Source: Cladocopium goreaui (Eukaryota > Sar > Dinophyceae > Suessiales > Symbiodiniaceae). Taken from it: 64,000 nt of DNA. The first letter of the stretch is position 1; each line of letters starts with the position of its first letter. Under the pieces are notes generated by a model. It was not told the DNA's origin. It did no database searches and worked only from the letters and a program-made list of their open reading frames with translations. Location: assembly GCA_947184155.2 (NCBI GenBank), contig CAMXCT020001481.1:86254-150253 (forward strand). Reading direction: 5' to 3'. This document shows, one piece after another, positions 52,518 to 61,466 of this stretch. The position numbers and the translations under genes are program-made.

Positions 52518-53549
52518 TCACCTCATAGGAGGGGGATGTTTTCTGTGCGGTTCCATATATTTCTTATTCCACACTGCATTATGAGACCATTGGGGTGCCT
52601 TGCGATTGATCTCGACCAGGTCTCTCTTCAGGTCGTATTCCCCAAGCAAATTGTCAAGCTCCTGTAAGGTGGTGCCTCGATGGGCGCAGTTCTGTCGGAC
52701 AGCTCCATCAATATGCAGTGGCCAGCCGACTGGCATGTGTGATTGTTCGAGAAGTCCATCGCCATTTTGTTCAATGATTGTGCCTAGCATTGGTACATCA
52801 ATTGTTACTTTCAAGCTGATTTGCGTTCGTTTGCAGCTCCATGTATCTGGAGCGAGCAAACCCCGTTTGGCCAGTTCTGCTAGCGCTGGGAACTCGGGCT
52901 GCTCTTTAAGGGGCAATGCTTCCTCTTTGATGACCAGCTTCAGGCCATGCATCGGTTCAGGCTGTTCTTGTCCGGCTTGAGATGTAGGCTCCCTGGAGGT
53001 TACTATATCCTCAAACCAGGTGGGGCGAACCGATTTGACCCCTATCGCGTTGTCGGAGTTAGTATTTTTAATACTTTCCCTGCGCAGGCTGTGATACATG
53101 GGAGGAATCATCCATGCTGGGACAAAAACGGTGATGAACTGGACGTTCCATGCTACCTGCAAATCCTTGGGCTTGAAATCAGGTGTGATGCATCTGACCT
53201 GGCCATCTATAATTCTGGTGTATGACTCGGATTGGTCAAAAGATGCCGTAACTTTAAGGCCCAGATATAATTCTTTAAACCAGTACTCTTTTAGGAACAT
53301 GAAGTAGAGGTGGGGTGCTCTGGTGTCCAACAAATGCTTCGCTGGCATTAGAAAGGTGACTAGCCACTCGGAAAGGAATTCAATAATTCTTGCCTCCAGC
53401 TTGGGGAGAATGTTCTGGGTAGCCTTGAATGCTGGCTCAAGGTCTGGCACCTGCGCTGTTGTGGGCACTCCAACCGTACCTCTGGCGTATTCGTCTGCAA
53501 AAAAAAGCCGGCACATTTTGGAGACCCACTGGCTAGGCTTTTCCATATC
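52518..53549 (-). pseudogene. C-terminal part of second G-type helicase gene (downstream of D2)
   Basis: A 343-codon frame directly follows the D2 left end on the minus strand, beginning DMEKPSQWVSKM. It aligns weakly but in order with the end of the 2064-aa G protein: YWFKELYLGL against YWFRPILSELIGSAL, then KRGLLAPDTW...ISLKVTIDVP against MRGLQPLGPTRTTLEVIIP, then TTLQELDNLL against TVARLRNQL. Its 5' continuation is at 62612-61467. If both terminal G bases belong to D2, the reading frame across the two parts is restored exactly (…ATA TAT then GAT ATG…). The gene as a whole is broken, because its N-terminal two thirds are missing. Confidence 0.65.
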
Positions 53550-53827
53550 GTGTGGACTCCTCCCAAAGGGAGGATACAAACCTTATTCCTTAAAACAAAA
53601 ATTTTGGTGCAACCAAAATTAGCTACGTGCGTTTCCTACAAACTCAGTCGTTTAGACAACGTGAGCTTGTAATTTATTTTAATGTTTTGAGTTTTTCAGA
53701 AACAAACAGTCAAAACAAATCTGAATCAAATTTGTCACTGGGCACATGTTGATTCTATGTTCCCCGATATATCTTGGTTTAAGGGAGGGAGTGGTGGGAG
53801 ATGCTTTGTTCATCTGACTTAGCAAGA
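53550..53827 (+). repeat. D2 repeat A1 (left end)
   Basis: 278 bp, identical to 61132-61409 except near 53653 (tttaga against ttttga). It includes the inverted block ctcctcccaaagggaggata. Confidence 0.92.
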
Positions 53828-53849
53828 GCAATGGGGGCTATTATTTGAA

Positions 53850-54749
53850 ATGGCCTACGACTTGCCTGAAGAGCTTCGAGATGAAGGTTCTCGGGCGCTG
53901 GAAGCGCAAGCTGCAGTTTTGGCAGCCCAAGCTGCAGCTGAAAACTTGGCTCTTGAGATGGAACATTCAGAAAGCATGCAACGTGAAACAGAAATTGCAA
54001 ACGGCATGAATGAGTCGTCAGCTGTGCAGTTTACTACAGTACCTGGTTCTCAGTACGATGTCCCTGATTTTATCGGCATGTCGTTTGATGATGTTGAACC
54101 TCGACCGAGCAGTGTTCAGGGTTCGGATAGTGCTGCAGCAGTTATTCCAGGTTATTCAGCTGAAAACACTTTTGGTTTTGCGCGTGTTGCACTTCAACCC
54201 GAAGGTATCAAACATTTCTGGGAGACAGGTTTTTGGAATGACTTCATGAACCCGGACAAGAGTTTCCTCAGTTCTTTTGACAGTAACTTCAAGCGACCTT
54301 TTGACAACACCTTTGAGGCACCAGAAGGAGAGACTGTCGAAGTTGTGGAACGGAAACCAAAAGCCTTGAAACAAGTTACAACCTTCATGGATCATGTGCG
54401 TGATGTTCCTGTCATGAGTTGGAAAGATCAACGTGATGCAGAATGGCAAGTAGCAGTGTTCAGGTGGCATGCAATGTTATCTGTTTGGGACCCCAAAGTT
54501 ATGGTGGTTGGACAGATGATGGCGCTCGATGGTTTTGGCGCTCAAGCCCAGCTGCTGGTTGACATTTTCTGCAACAGAGCACCTGCGACGATCATGAAAC
54601 GTTGTCGCAGCATGTCTCGCATAACAAACTACTTTGTTGCACGTGGACGCAGTTTTCCTTGTGATGAATCTCAGGTTTATGAGTTCGTGTGTGTCGAACG
54701 CAGCATGGGTGCACCATGTAGCAGACTAAAGGATACATTGAAGCATTGA
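53850..54749 (+). CDS. D2 tyrosine recombinase, N-terminal part (299 aa)
   Basis: It starts MAYDLPEELRDEGSRALEAQ. The first ~180 residues are acidic and low-complexity. From residue 190 it aligns with the D1 recombinase core (WHAMLSVWDPKVMVVGQMMA against KWLQVFDILGFPGMLGHALL; TIMKRCRSMSRITNYF against TALKRAQTLLRYFSW). The frame stops at 54747-54749. The D1 alignment continues in the -1 frame (TKGYIEALTFCRHVLG against SKGITLLEALRFSKYVM). The gene therefore has a frameshift around 54720-54745, by mutation or recoding. Confidence 0.75.
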   Translation: MAYDLPEELRDEGSRALEAQAAVLAAQAAAENLALEMEHSESMQRETEIANGMNESSAVQFTTVPGSQYDVPDFIGMSFDDVEPRPSSVQGSDSAAAVIPGYSAENTFGFARVALQPEGIKHFWETGFWNDFMNPDKSFLSSFDSNFKRPFDNTFEAPEGETVEVVERKPKALKQVTTFMDHVRDVPVMSWKDQRDAEWQVAVFRWHAMLSVWDPKVMVVGQMMALDGFGAQAQLLVDIFCNRAPATIMKRCRSMSRITNYFVARGRSFPCDESQVYEFVCVERSMGAPCSRLKDTLKH

Positions 54750-55954
54750 CGTTTTGCAGACATGTGCTTGGAGTTACAGAGTTTGACAGTGTTACTGTGA
54801 GTAGACGCTGTCAAGGTGTCGCTGCCTTAGATGTGCACCACAAGATCAAACAATCTGAGCCTCTAACTGTGAAACAATTAACAATGCTTCACCGTGTTCT
54901 TTTTGATGATGGCGAGATTTGGAACAGAGTTTTTGCTGGCATGTTGCTCTTCTGCGTTTATGCACGTTCCAGATGGTCGGACGCTCAGCATGGTGAAAAG
55001 CTTCTTGAAGATGTTGGCAGTAATGGTGAATGTGCATACATAGAGGTGTCCACCGGAGTTCACAAAACAGCAAAAGCTTTGCAGTTACGTCACATGTACT
55101 TGCCGCTGGTAGCTCCTTGTGAAGGGGTCACAGAAGGTAACTGGGGCGCCGAGTGGTGCCGAGTCCGTAGAGAGCTTGGCATACATGATATCTCAGAGTT
55201 CCCTTTGATGCCATCGCCCAATGCTCAGAGAGAAGCTACGGTGCGGCCCTTGTCAACATCAGAAGCTGGTAGCTGGATGCGTGATTTGTTGCAAGTGGAC
55301 AATGCAGACAAAAGTCAGAGATTTTCTTCTCATTCTTTGAAAGCAACATGCCTGAGCTTTGCAACTAAGAGAGGTTGCTCTTTTGAGGATCGTTTGAGCC
55401 TGGGATACCACACCCATAGTTTGAAGATGGCCTTGGTGTATTCAAGAGACGGTGCTTCGAGACCTTTAAGAGTTCTTGAAACGCTTTTGAGGGAGATTCG
55501 TTTAAAACGTTTTGACCCGAACGACACCCGCAGTGGCCGGCTCAGTCAACTTCAGAAACTTGAAGCAGATGCCAAGTCAGAAATCGTTGAAGATGTTGGC
55601 AACAGTTTCGAAGTCGTTTCACAAGCGAATTCAGAGAGTTTTCTTCCAGTTTCAGAGGCAGGTGATTCAGGTGAAAACCTTGATGTCAGTGATCACGCCA
55701 CCACAGGATCTGAGACCGAGTCTGACGTGGAAACTACAGTAATGCCTCGAGTGTCGTACAAGGACATCAAGGCGCCTGAGGGCACAGTGTTGCACCAGCA
55801 TGTCAAGTGGAAAACTCTGCATTTGATGAAAAGCGAAAACCGTGTAGTTTTTCTTTGTGGCAGAAAGACTGGCCACATGTATGGAGTCACAGAGGGACGC
55901 CATCCGTTTGACACTCCGAAGTGTCGACAGTGCTTTCGTGCGAAGCTCGATTGA
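54746..55954 (+). CDS. D2 tyrosine recombinase, catalytic part (402 aa)
   Basis: It continues the previous frame after a -1 shift. The catalytic arginine lies in FCVYARSRWSDAQHG. HxxK is in FSSHSLKATCL, the third motif is in LSLGYHTHS, and the tyrosine is in LVYSRDGASRPL. Arrangement and spacing match D1. The tail is acidic (residues 285-330) and ends with FLCGRKTGHMY...KCRQCFRAK, a possible zinc-binding module also present in D1. There is no ATG at the 5' end, so expression on its own is unlikely without the upstream part. Confidence 0.8.
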   Translation: MTFCRHVLGVTEFDSVTVSRRCQGVAALDVHHKIKQSEPLTVKQLTMLHRVLFDDGEIWNRVFAGMLLFCVYARSRWSDAQHGEKLLEDVGSNGECAYIEVSTGVHKTAKALQLRHMYLPLVAPCEGVTEGNWGAEWCRVRRELGIHDISEFPLMPSPNAQREATVRPLSTSEAGSWMRDLLQVDNADKSQRFSSHSLKATCLSFATKRGCSFEDRLSLGYHTHSLKMALVYSRDGASRPLRVLETLLREIRLKRFDPNDTRSGRLSQLQKLEADAKSEIVEDVGNSFEVVSQANSESFLPVSEAGDSGENLDVSDHATTGSETESDVETTVMPRVSYKDIKAPEGTVLHQHVKWKTLHLMKSENRVVFLCGRKTGHMYGVTEGRHPFDTPKCRQCFRAKLD

Positions 55955-56451
55955 CGAGGCTGAGAGTTGAAAAATCTGTCAGCTTACAGTCGTCAAAGCC
56001 CCACATGTCAAGACAATTTCAATTGATGTATTTAACACTGAAACTGATTTTTGCAGCGTGTGTGAAACAGACTTGCACATCCAAGAGAGTTTCATGTTGC
56101 ACATGTTTTCATTGAGATTCATGTTTGCGAAAAGATCGTTTGACCGAGTTTTGCAATGAAATTTCTGAGGGACTCAGGCTGTCAGGATCACTCATTTGTG
56201 ATAGACGGTGAGAGGCTCACGAGGAGTATTGCTAACAATGCGCAGTGATGCTTTTCAGAAATTTCCATGTGCACTTTTCAGAATCAGATTGTCTGTGAGA
56301 TTTCACGTGCATTCTTTTCAGCATGTAAACATACACATGTTAAGATTTTTAATAGACTTCACATGACAATGCAAAGTTGCTTTGGAGAACTGTTGCATTG
56401 CATGTTTGAAGTTAGAAACCAATAGAGGGCAGTTCGGTCAGAACCGGCGCA
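55955..56451. other. D2 spacer between recombinase and Gag genes
   Basis: About 500 bases, no gene seen. It matches the position and size of the D1 spacer at 46327-46820. Confidence 0.45.
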
Positions 56452-57663
56452 ATGGCACTGGTAGATTCCGAAGCTGCGTTCGCAAGTCATTGCGATTCAG
56501 TTGACAGGAGTCATGAGTTACGCAACCTGTGCATTGCAGCAGAACTCACGACTTTCATGAGGATGGCTTTTGCTATTGGCACACCACAGGTGCCAGCAAC
56601 AGACGAAGCTTTTAGGGCTTTTGCCACAGAGCTCAATGGAGGTGTCGAACCATCATTGACGTTGATGTCACTGCTCAGACGGCTGCATTTTGAGGCTGTC
56701 ACCATGGTTGTTGCACATTTGAAAACAAACGTTTCAGTTGATGCAAGCACGGAAGGAGGTAGAAAACTTCCGCCAGTTGAGAAGGTAGCCAGGTTGAACG
56801 ACCAACAGGCACGTTTGCGTGGCATCAACATCAAGGGCGAACTACAGCCATCATATGCACTGGTGGACATTATAGCTGGCATTTACGATAGTGGTTCAAT
56901 CATATGGGTGCCGCCTAGCAAGTGCACTAAGAGAGATGCCGAGGTACAACAGACCTTGAAAGAGAAGCCAACGACGTTGACGTTGGAACAACAGACTTTG
57001 AAGCTGAGCACCGCCGACCCCAAGTTGAAGGCGGACACATCAAATGAACTTTTGATGCAATGGGCTTTACAGAGAAGAGGTTTGGCCTTTGATCAATGCA
57101 AACTGATTTAGAATGATGTCCATGAACGCTGGGCGAATATGCTCCTAATGCAACTCACCAGAGAGGCCCCAAGTGGGTACGCAAAGGTTAATATGGAGCA
57201 GCTCTTGCGTGCAGACAGAGAGATGTTCACGCTGATGGCACAGGAACATTGCGGCCCTTTTCTGAACGGCCCAAAGGGTGAGCTCCCACTGGACTTGTTG
57301 ATGACAAGGCTCACGACAGACCCAAGAGTCAGCATGCACCTTCTACCTCTGCCCCATGCAGCCTCACGTACCACAGCGAGCTCTTCAGTCGACGAGGGTG
57401 GAAACAAGGTTGCCCCTACAAGGACACTGCAGCCAAAGAAGAAAGCCAAAGCATCTTCCAAGGCTAAGGCAAACTGTCCTGATGAACTCAAGGGCTACAA
57501 GCAGTTTGATGATAGTGGAAATCCTATTTGCTGGGCTTTCAACATGAGCAAAGGCTGCCAGGAGGAGACCAAAAACGGTCGGTGCAAAAAGGGCAGCCAC
57601 GTTTGTATCAAGTGCAAACGCAGCAATCATAGCCTGGTGACATGCCGCGTCAAGAACGCCTGA
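56452..57663 (+). CDS. D2 Gag-like protein with CCCH zinc finger, one in-frame stop
   Basis: It starts MALVDSEAAFASHCDSVDRS. A single frame runs to 57663 except for TAG at 57109-57111. The sequence on both sides aligns with the D1 protein (ALQRRGLAFD...DVHERWANML against ALQRRTLAMD...EVMRKWIDRL), so the stop is a point change or is read through. The C-terminal part is Lys-rich. Its finger reads CWAFNMSKGCQEETKNGRC then KKGSHVCIKCKRSNH, a CCCH-type pattern with a longer second loop than D1. A nucleocapsid-type RNA-binding role is likely by position and finger. Confidence 0.7.
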
Positions 57664-57687
57664 CTAAAGGGTTACAAAAAGGTTTCA

Positions 57688-58512
57688 ATGCAGTTTTCAC
57701 GCCGTGCACACAAGGGTGGATGCAAACAACTCTCCATGGGTGCAGGGTTACAAAACTTTTCTCATAGCTCGCAGTCAGGTGATGAAGTCACTGACAATGG
57801 GAGCACAGCTCAAGAGGAGCTTCATGAGGCCGAACCGAACGGTCCCAAGGTTTCATCCGTCAAAGACGATATTTCAAAGGATTGTGACAAACCCTCTAGG
57901 GGTAAAGATTTTTCTGGGATGTGTTTGGACAGCGTGATGGTCATTGAAATTTTTGCTGGAACAGCACGTCTTACTCGTGCCGTACGTGATATAGGTTTGA
58001 GCGGTTTGGCAGTTGACAAAGACAGCAACCGTACACAAAATGTGCACATTGCCAACTATGACTTGAACGACCCAGCGCAGTTCAGTGCGTTATGTGAGCT
58101 GGTCCAGAAACAACATGCGCAGATCCTATGGGTGCATTTTGCACCCGCTTGTGGAACAGCGTCCCGAGCACGAGGACGACCTTTGCCACGATTACAGAAG
58201 CTTGGAATCAAGGTGCCACAACCACTCAGGAGTGACACACAGCCTATGGGAATGGATGGACTTGGAGGGCTTGACAAAGTCAAAACTGAAACTGCAAACA
58301 TCACATACGAGAACATGTGTTTGCTGGCTCGCATGTGCCACGCTTTGGGCATTGCGATATCAATTGAAAACCCTGAAAATTCAATTTTTTGGAAGGTCCC
58401 GGCAGTACAAGAACTGCTTTCTGATATTGGTGGCTTCATGACATACTTTGACAACTGTTGCCATGGCGGGTCACGCCGGAAAGGTACAGGTTGGTGGGCT
58501 AACGTTGATTGA
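57688..58512 (+). CDS. D2 C5-methyltransferase-like domain (274 aa), N-terminal to RT
   Basis: The core reads VIEIFAGTARLTRAVRDIGL (like motif I, the cofactor loop), then VDKD about 15 residues on (motif II). HFAPACGTASRARGRPL corresponds to motif IV with the cysteine of a PxC. Further on is ISIENPENSIFW, like motif VI ENV. This order fits cytosine-C5 methyltransferases more than the adenine methyltransferase of DIRS1/PAT elements. The second proline of PPC is replaced by Ala and no target-recognition region is obvious, so activity is doubtful. The frame stops at TGA 58510-58512 but stays open beyond it (58513-59100), so it was probably the N-terminus of one polyprotein with RT and RNase H. 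Confidence 0.65.
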   Translation: MQFSRRAHKGGCKQLSMGAGLQNFSHSSQSGDEVTDNGSTAQEELHEAEPNGPKVSSVKDDISKDCDKPSRGKDFSGMCLDSVMVIEIFAGTARLTRAVRDIGLSGLAVDKDSNRTQNVHIANYDLNDPAQFSALCELVQKQHAQILWVHFAPACGTASRARGRPLPRLQKLGIKVPQPLRSDTQPMGMDGLGGLDKVKTETANITYENMCLLARMCHALGIAISIENPENSIFWKVPAVQELLSDIGGFMTYFDNCCHGGSRRKGTGWWANVD

Positions 58513-59100
58513 TTTCAACAGCTGGCAATACGGTGCGACAATTCTCATTTTCATGAAAAATGGAATGCTGATGTAGTGGATGGAAAAGTATGCTTCCCCA
58601 CTCACCTGGAAGCAGCTTACCCAGTACTTTTGTGCAGACGCCTGGCATCGATTGCACGAGACAAAGCGCTTGCGTTTGGTGCTACAGAAACCTCAACCCT
58701 GGAAGAACAAACAGAGCAAGCACCATCAACTCAACACCGTATCCTGCTTGATATGCTACCCCGAGGTCGAAAGTTTCGACCACTGGTGTCGGAATTTGGC
58801 CACTACGAAAAATGGGCAATCTCAGGGACACATGGACCTCCTGATGCCACATTTTTACAACCTTTTCCAAAGGGTGCCAAGATTGTACATCGACAGTTTC
58901 ATGTGGGGGTTTTTCGAGTCGATGAGAATAATGAAGTTAAAGTGCATGAGTCATGCACTCCTGAGACTGACTCATATGAAGTAGTTACAGTGGGTATACC
59001 AAGAGAAGCCATGGACTTTCTTGCCAGAGCAGTAAAAGCTGGACACCCAAGGCTGTTGCAGTACACCTTTCTGATATGGTCAAACATGTTCTGCGTATGA
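58513..59100 (+). CDS. D2 linker region between methyltransferase-like domain and RT
   Basis: This is the same frame as the methyltransferase-like part after its TGA. HFHEKWNADVVDGKVCFPTH and YPVLLCRRLASIARDKAL align with D1 (HAPWSINNGVFVTSLEAEYT, CLAKVLATAILKG). It then runs through LPRGRKFRPLVSEFGHYEKW to a TGA at 59098. Similarity then continues in other frames (LAKERAAFLWKWSNRAKEL near 59120-59180; GKRLLLLKEVLTSLNYPD near 59245), showing at least two frameshifts before RT. Confidence 0.55.
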   Translation, partial: FQQLAIRCDNSHFHEKWNADVVDGKVCFPTHLEAAYPVLLCRRLASIARDKALAFGATETSTLEEQTEQAPSTQHRILLDMLPRGRKFRPLVSEFGHYEKWAISGTHGPPDATFLQPFPKGAKIVHRQFHVGVFRVDENNEVKVHESCTPETDSYEVVTVGIPREAMDFLARAVKAGHPRLLQYTFLIWSNMFCV

Positions 59101-60942
59101 ACTTTGGAAAAGACGACTACACTACACCTTAGCAAAGGAACGTGCAGCTTTTCTATGGAAGTGGAGCAACAGAGCAAAAGAACTAGCAGAGGACGAAAAG
59201 CGCTTTCATGCTTCTCTACAACCCCACTTGCAACACCTTCTGAGAGGCAAACGTTTACTCTTACTGAAAGAGGTCTTGACCTCCCTGAACTACCCTGACA
59301 GTACACCGGTCGATGAAATCTCGTCAGGTTTTACCCTGCATGGGTGGATGCAGGAATCAATGTTTTTCCAAAAGATCTAAAGCGTCCTGAGTACTCGTTG
59401 GACATGGTGAAGAACATGGCGAAGGGATTGAACCCAATGATATTTGCACAGGTCAATTCGACCACTGACGATGAGCTGGCAAGAGTGACTTGGGAAAACA
59501 CGCTTGAAGAGCTTGAGAAGCAATGGGTCTGGAGAGATGTTACAAGCGATGTCTCTGATGTAATACTTGCCAAGAGGTTTGGATTACAACAAAAGAGCAA
59601 GGTCAGAGTCATAGACGATTGCTCGCTTGGAGGCTACAACAAAACATATGGTACAAAAGAGAAACTCCGAGTTCATGCAGTTGACCAGATTGCAGCATAC
59701 CTTTCTTGGATATGCACTGAGCTCGGCGAGCAGTTGGATGATGAGCTGGTGGGGCGCACGTATGACTTGCGTAGCGCTTACAAACAATTTGGTGTCAGCG
59801 CTGAGACAAGGAACGAACTTCGTTTGTTGGTTTGGGATGCAGACCAACGCAGACCTAGCTTGTTGGGTGTAAATGCCCTACCGTTTGGAGCAGCAGGATC
59901 AGTCAGTGCTTTCTTGCGTATAAGCATGGCATTGTGGTTCGTTGGAACTGTAGGCCTCAAACTTTGCTGGACAGTTTTCTACGACGATTATACTGTCATT
60001 TGCAAAAAGCGGATGAGTCATGGTACAGGCATAGCTGAAGCTTTGTTCAATCTTTTTGGCATGTGGTTTGCAAAGGAAGGTACTAAAGCCGTTGAGTTCG
60101 GCGACCAGGTCAAGACTTTAGGGTTGGTGATTCGACTGGGGAGCGCAGCCGGTCCTTTTACTATTGGTCATACAGCAGAGCGCCGAGAAGAACTTTGCGA
60201 AGCCTTGAAAGCCATTATAAAAGATAAATGTGTCGAACCGAAACAAGCTGAAAGATTACGTGGCAGGATGCAGTGGTTTGAGGGATATGCTTTTGGTCGC
60301 ATTGCACAGCACAGCTTAAAGGTCCTTGGTGAGCTTTCCTTGCGGCAACAGAGAGTTGTCAACTTGAATGAAAACGAAATGGTAGCGATCAATTTCCTGC
60401 TATCTCGAGTACAGAGTGCGGAGGCCATTCGCATCACAACAACTCTGCTTGATAATTTTCTGGTTTTCACAGACGGAGCTTGCGAGGGCGACATTCAGAA
60501 GTCGGGCTCTGTGGGAGGAGTACTTGTGGGGCCTAACGGCCAAGTCTTGGAACATTTTTCAGCTGAGGTGCCGACAAGCTACATGAACTTGCTTTTGAAA
60601 AACTCCGAGAACCCAATTTACGAACTTGAGCTCCTGCCAACATACATTGCTTTGCTTCTTTGGAGTCACCATCTCCAATCTTCGCATGTTGTGATGTACT
60701 TGGATAATGATGCTGCAAGAGCAGCACTGTGCAAAGGGTACGGTGCAACTAGTGCAGCACAATGCATTGTCCAAAAGGTCATGGAACGGGAATGCCGATG
60801 TGAACTGAAAACATGGTTTGCTAGAGTTCCCACACACTCGAACATAGCAGACGGACCCAGCCGTTTGCAGTGCCGTGAGGTCGAGCTTTTGGGATCAAAG
60901 AAAATTGAAGTGGACTGGAACGTTGTTCTAGAGGACTTCTAG
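59101..60942 (+). CDS. D2 reverse transcriptase and RNase H (main frame from 59344)
   Basis: From 59344 a 532-codon frame runs unbroken. RT motifs are SKVRVIDDCSLGGYNKTY, then RTYDLRSAYKQFGV (first catalytic Asp), NALPFGAAGSVSAFLR and VFYDDYTVICK (YDD active site). A connection segment and RNase H follow: FLVFTDGACEGD (Asp), YELELLPTYIALLLW (Glu), YLDNDAARAAL (Asp) and HSNIADGPSRL. The layout fits DIRS-type RT-RH. The start at 59344 is only the first in-frame codon; the N-terminal thumb-side sequence (HASLQPHLQHLLRGKRLLLL, SGFTLHGWMQES) is in another frame at 59104-59343. D1 has the same gene in ruins. Confidence 0.85.
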
Positions 60943-61105
60943 CTTGGTGTGCGTCTTCTAATGGGGAGAGCTCGGGCACACTTTGGATTGATCCCCACTT
61001 GCTTGACAAAAAGGCGTGTCCGAGTGTTTTGCATTCCGTTGTTTTCGTGATGCATTATTTTAAGTTTACTTTTTCGCGCGAGAAGCGTAGCGCAAAATTA
61101 GGCGA
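60943..61105. other. D2 3' noncoding stretch
   Basis: Short spacer before B1. The segment gctcgggcacactttggatt...aaaaaggcgtgtccgagtgt resembles the bases after the D1 recombinase stop (gacaaaaagtgtgcccgagtgt, 46337), a possible shared terminal signal. Confidence 0.4.
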
Positions 61106-61131
61106 CACGTGGCGGTTTGAAAAAGGAATAA
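61106..61131 (+). repeat. D2 repeat B1
   Basis: cacgtggcggtttgaaaaag plus gaataa, repeated at 61440-61465 (both copies are followed by G). It abuts A2 directly. Confidence 0.85.
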
Positions 61132-61409
61132 GTGTGGACTCCTCCCAAAGGGAGGATACAAACCTTATTCCTTAAAACAAAAATTTTGGTGCAACCAAAA
61201 TTAGCTACGTGCGTTTCCTACAAACTCAGTCGTTTTGACAACGTGAGCTTGTAATTTATTTTAATGTTTTGAGTTTTTCAGAAACAAACAGTCAAAACAA
61301 ATCTGAATCAAATTTGTCACTGGGCACATGTTGATTCTATGTTCCCCGATATATCTTGGTTTAAGGGAGGGAGTGGTGGGAGATGCTTTGTTCATCTGAC
61401 TTAGCAAGA
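61132..61409 (+). repeat. D2 repeat A2
   Basis: Copy of A1, 278 bp. It follows B1 without a gap. Confidence 0.92.
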
Positions 61410-61439
61410 CCCACCCAAAAACATGCGTTTTTCCCCCCC

Positions 61440-61466
61440 CACGTGGCGGTTTGAAAAAGGAATAAG
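61440..61466 (+). repeat. D2 repeat B2 (right end)
   Basis: Copy of B1 separated from A2 by 30 bases. The next base, 61467, belongs to the interrupted helicase gene. Confidence 0.85.

Larger units (their letters stand above)
53550..61466 (+). mobile_element. D2: tyrosine-recombinase retrotransposon inserted in a helicase gene
   Basis: The structure is A1 (53550-53827), coding region, B1 (61106-61131), A2 (61132-61409), B2 (61440-61466). A1 and A2 are 278 bp each with one visible difference. B1 and A2 abut. The coding order is the same as D1: recombinase, CCCH Gag-like protein, methyltransferase-like domain, RT, RNase H. It splits a minus-strand gene related to G ORF2. No target duplication beyond a possible shared G is present. 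Several frames are interrupted even though the terminal repeats are nearly identical. Confidence 0.88.
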
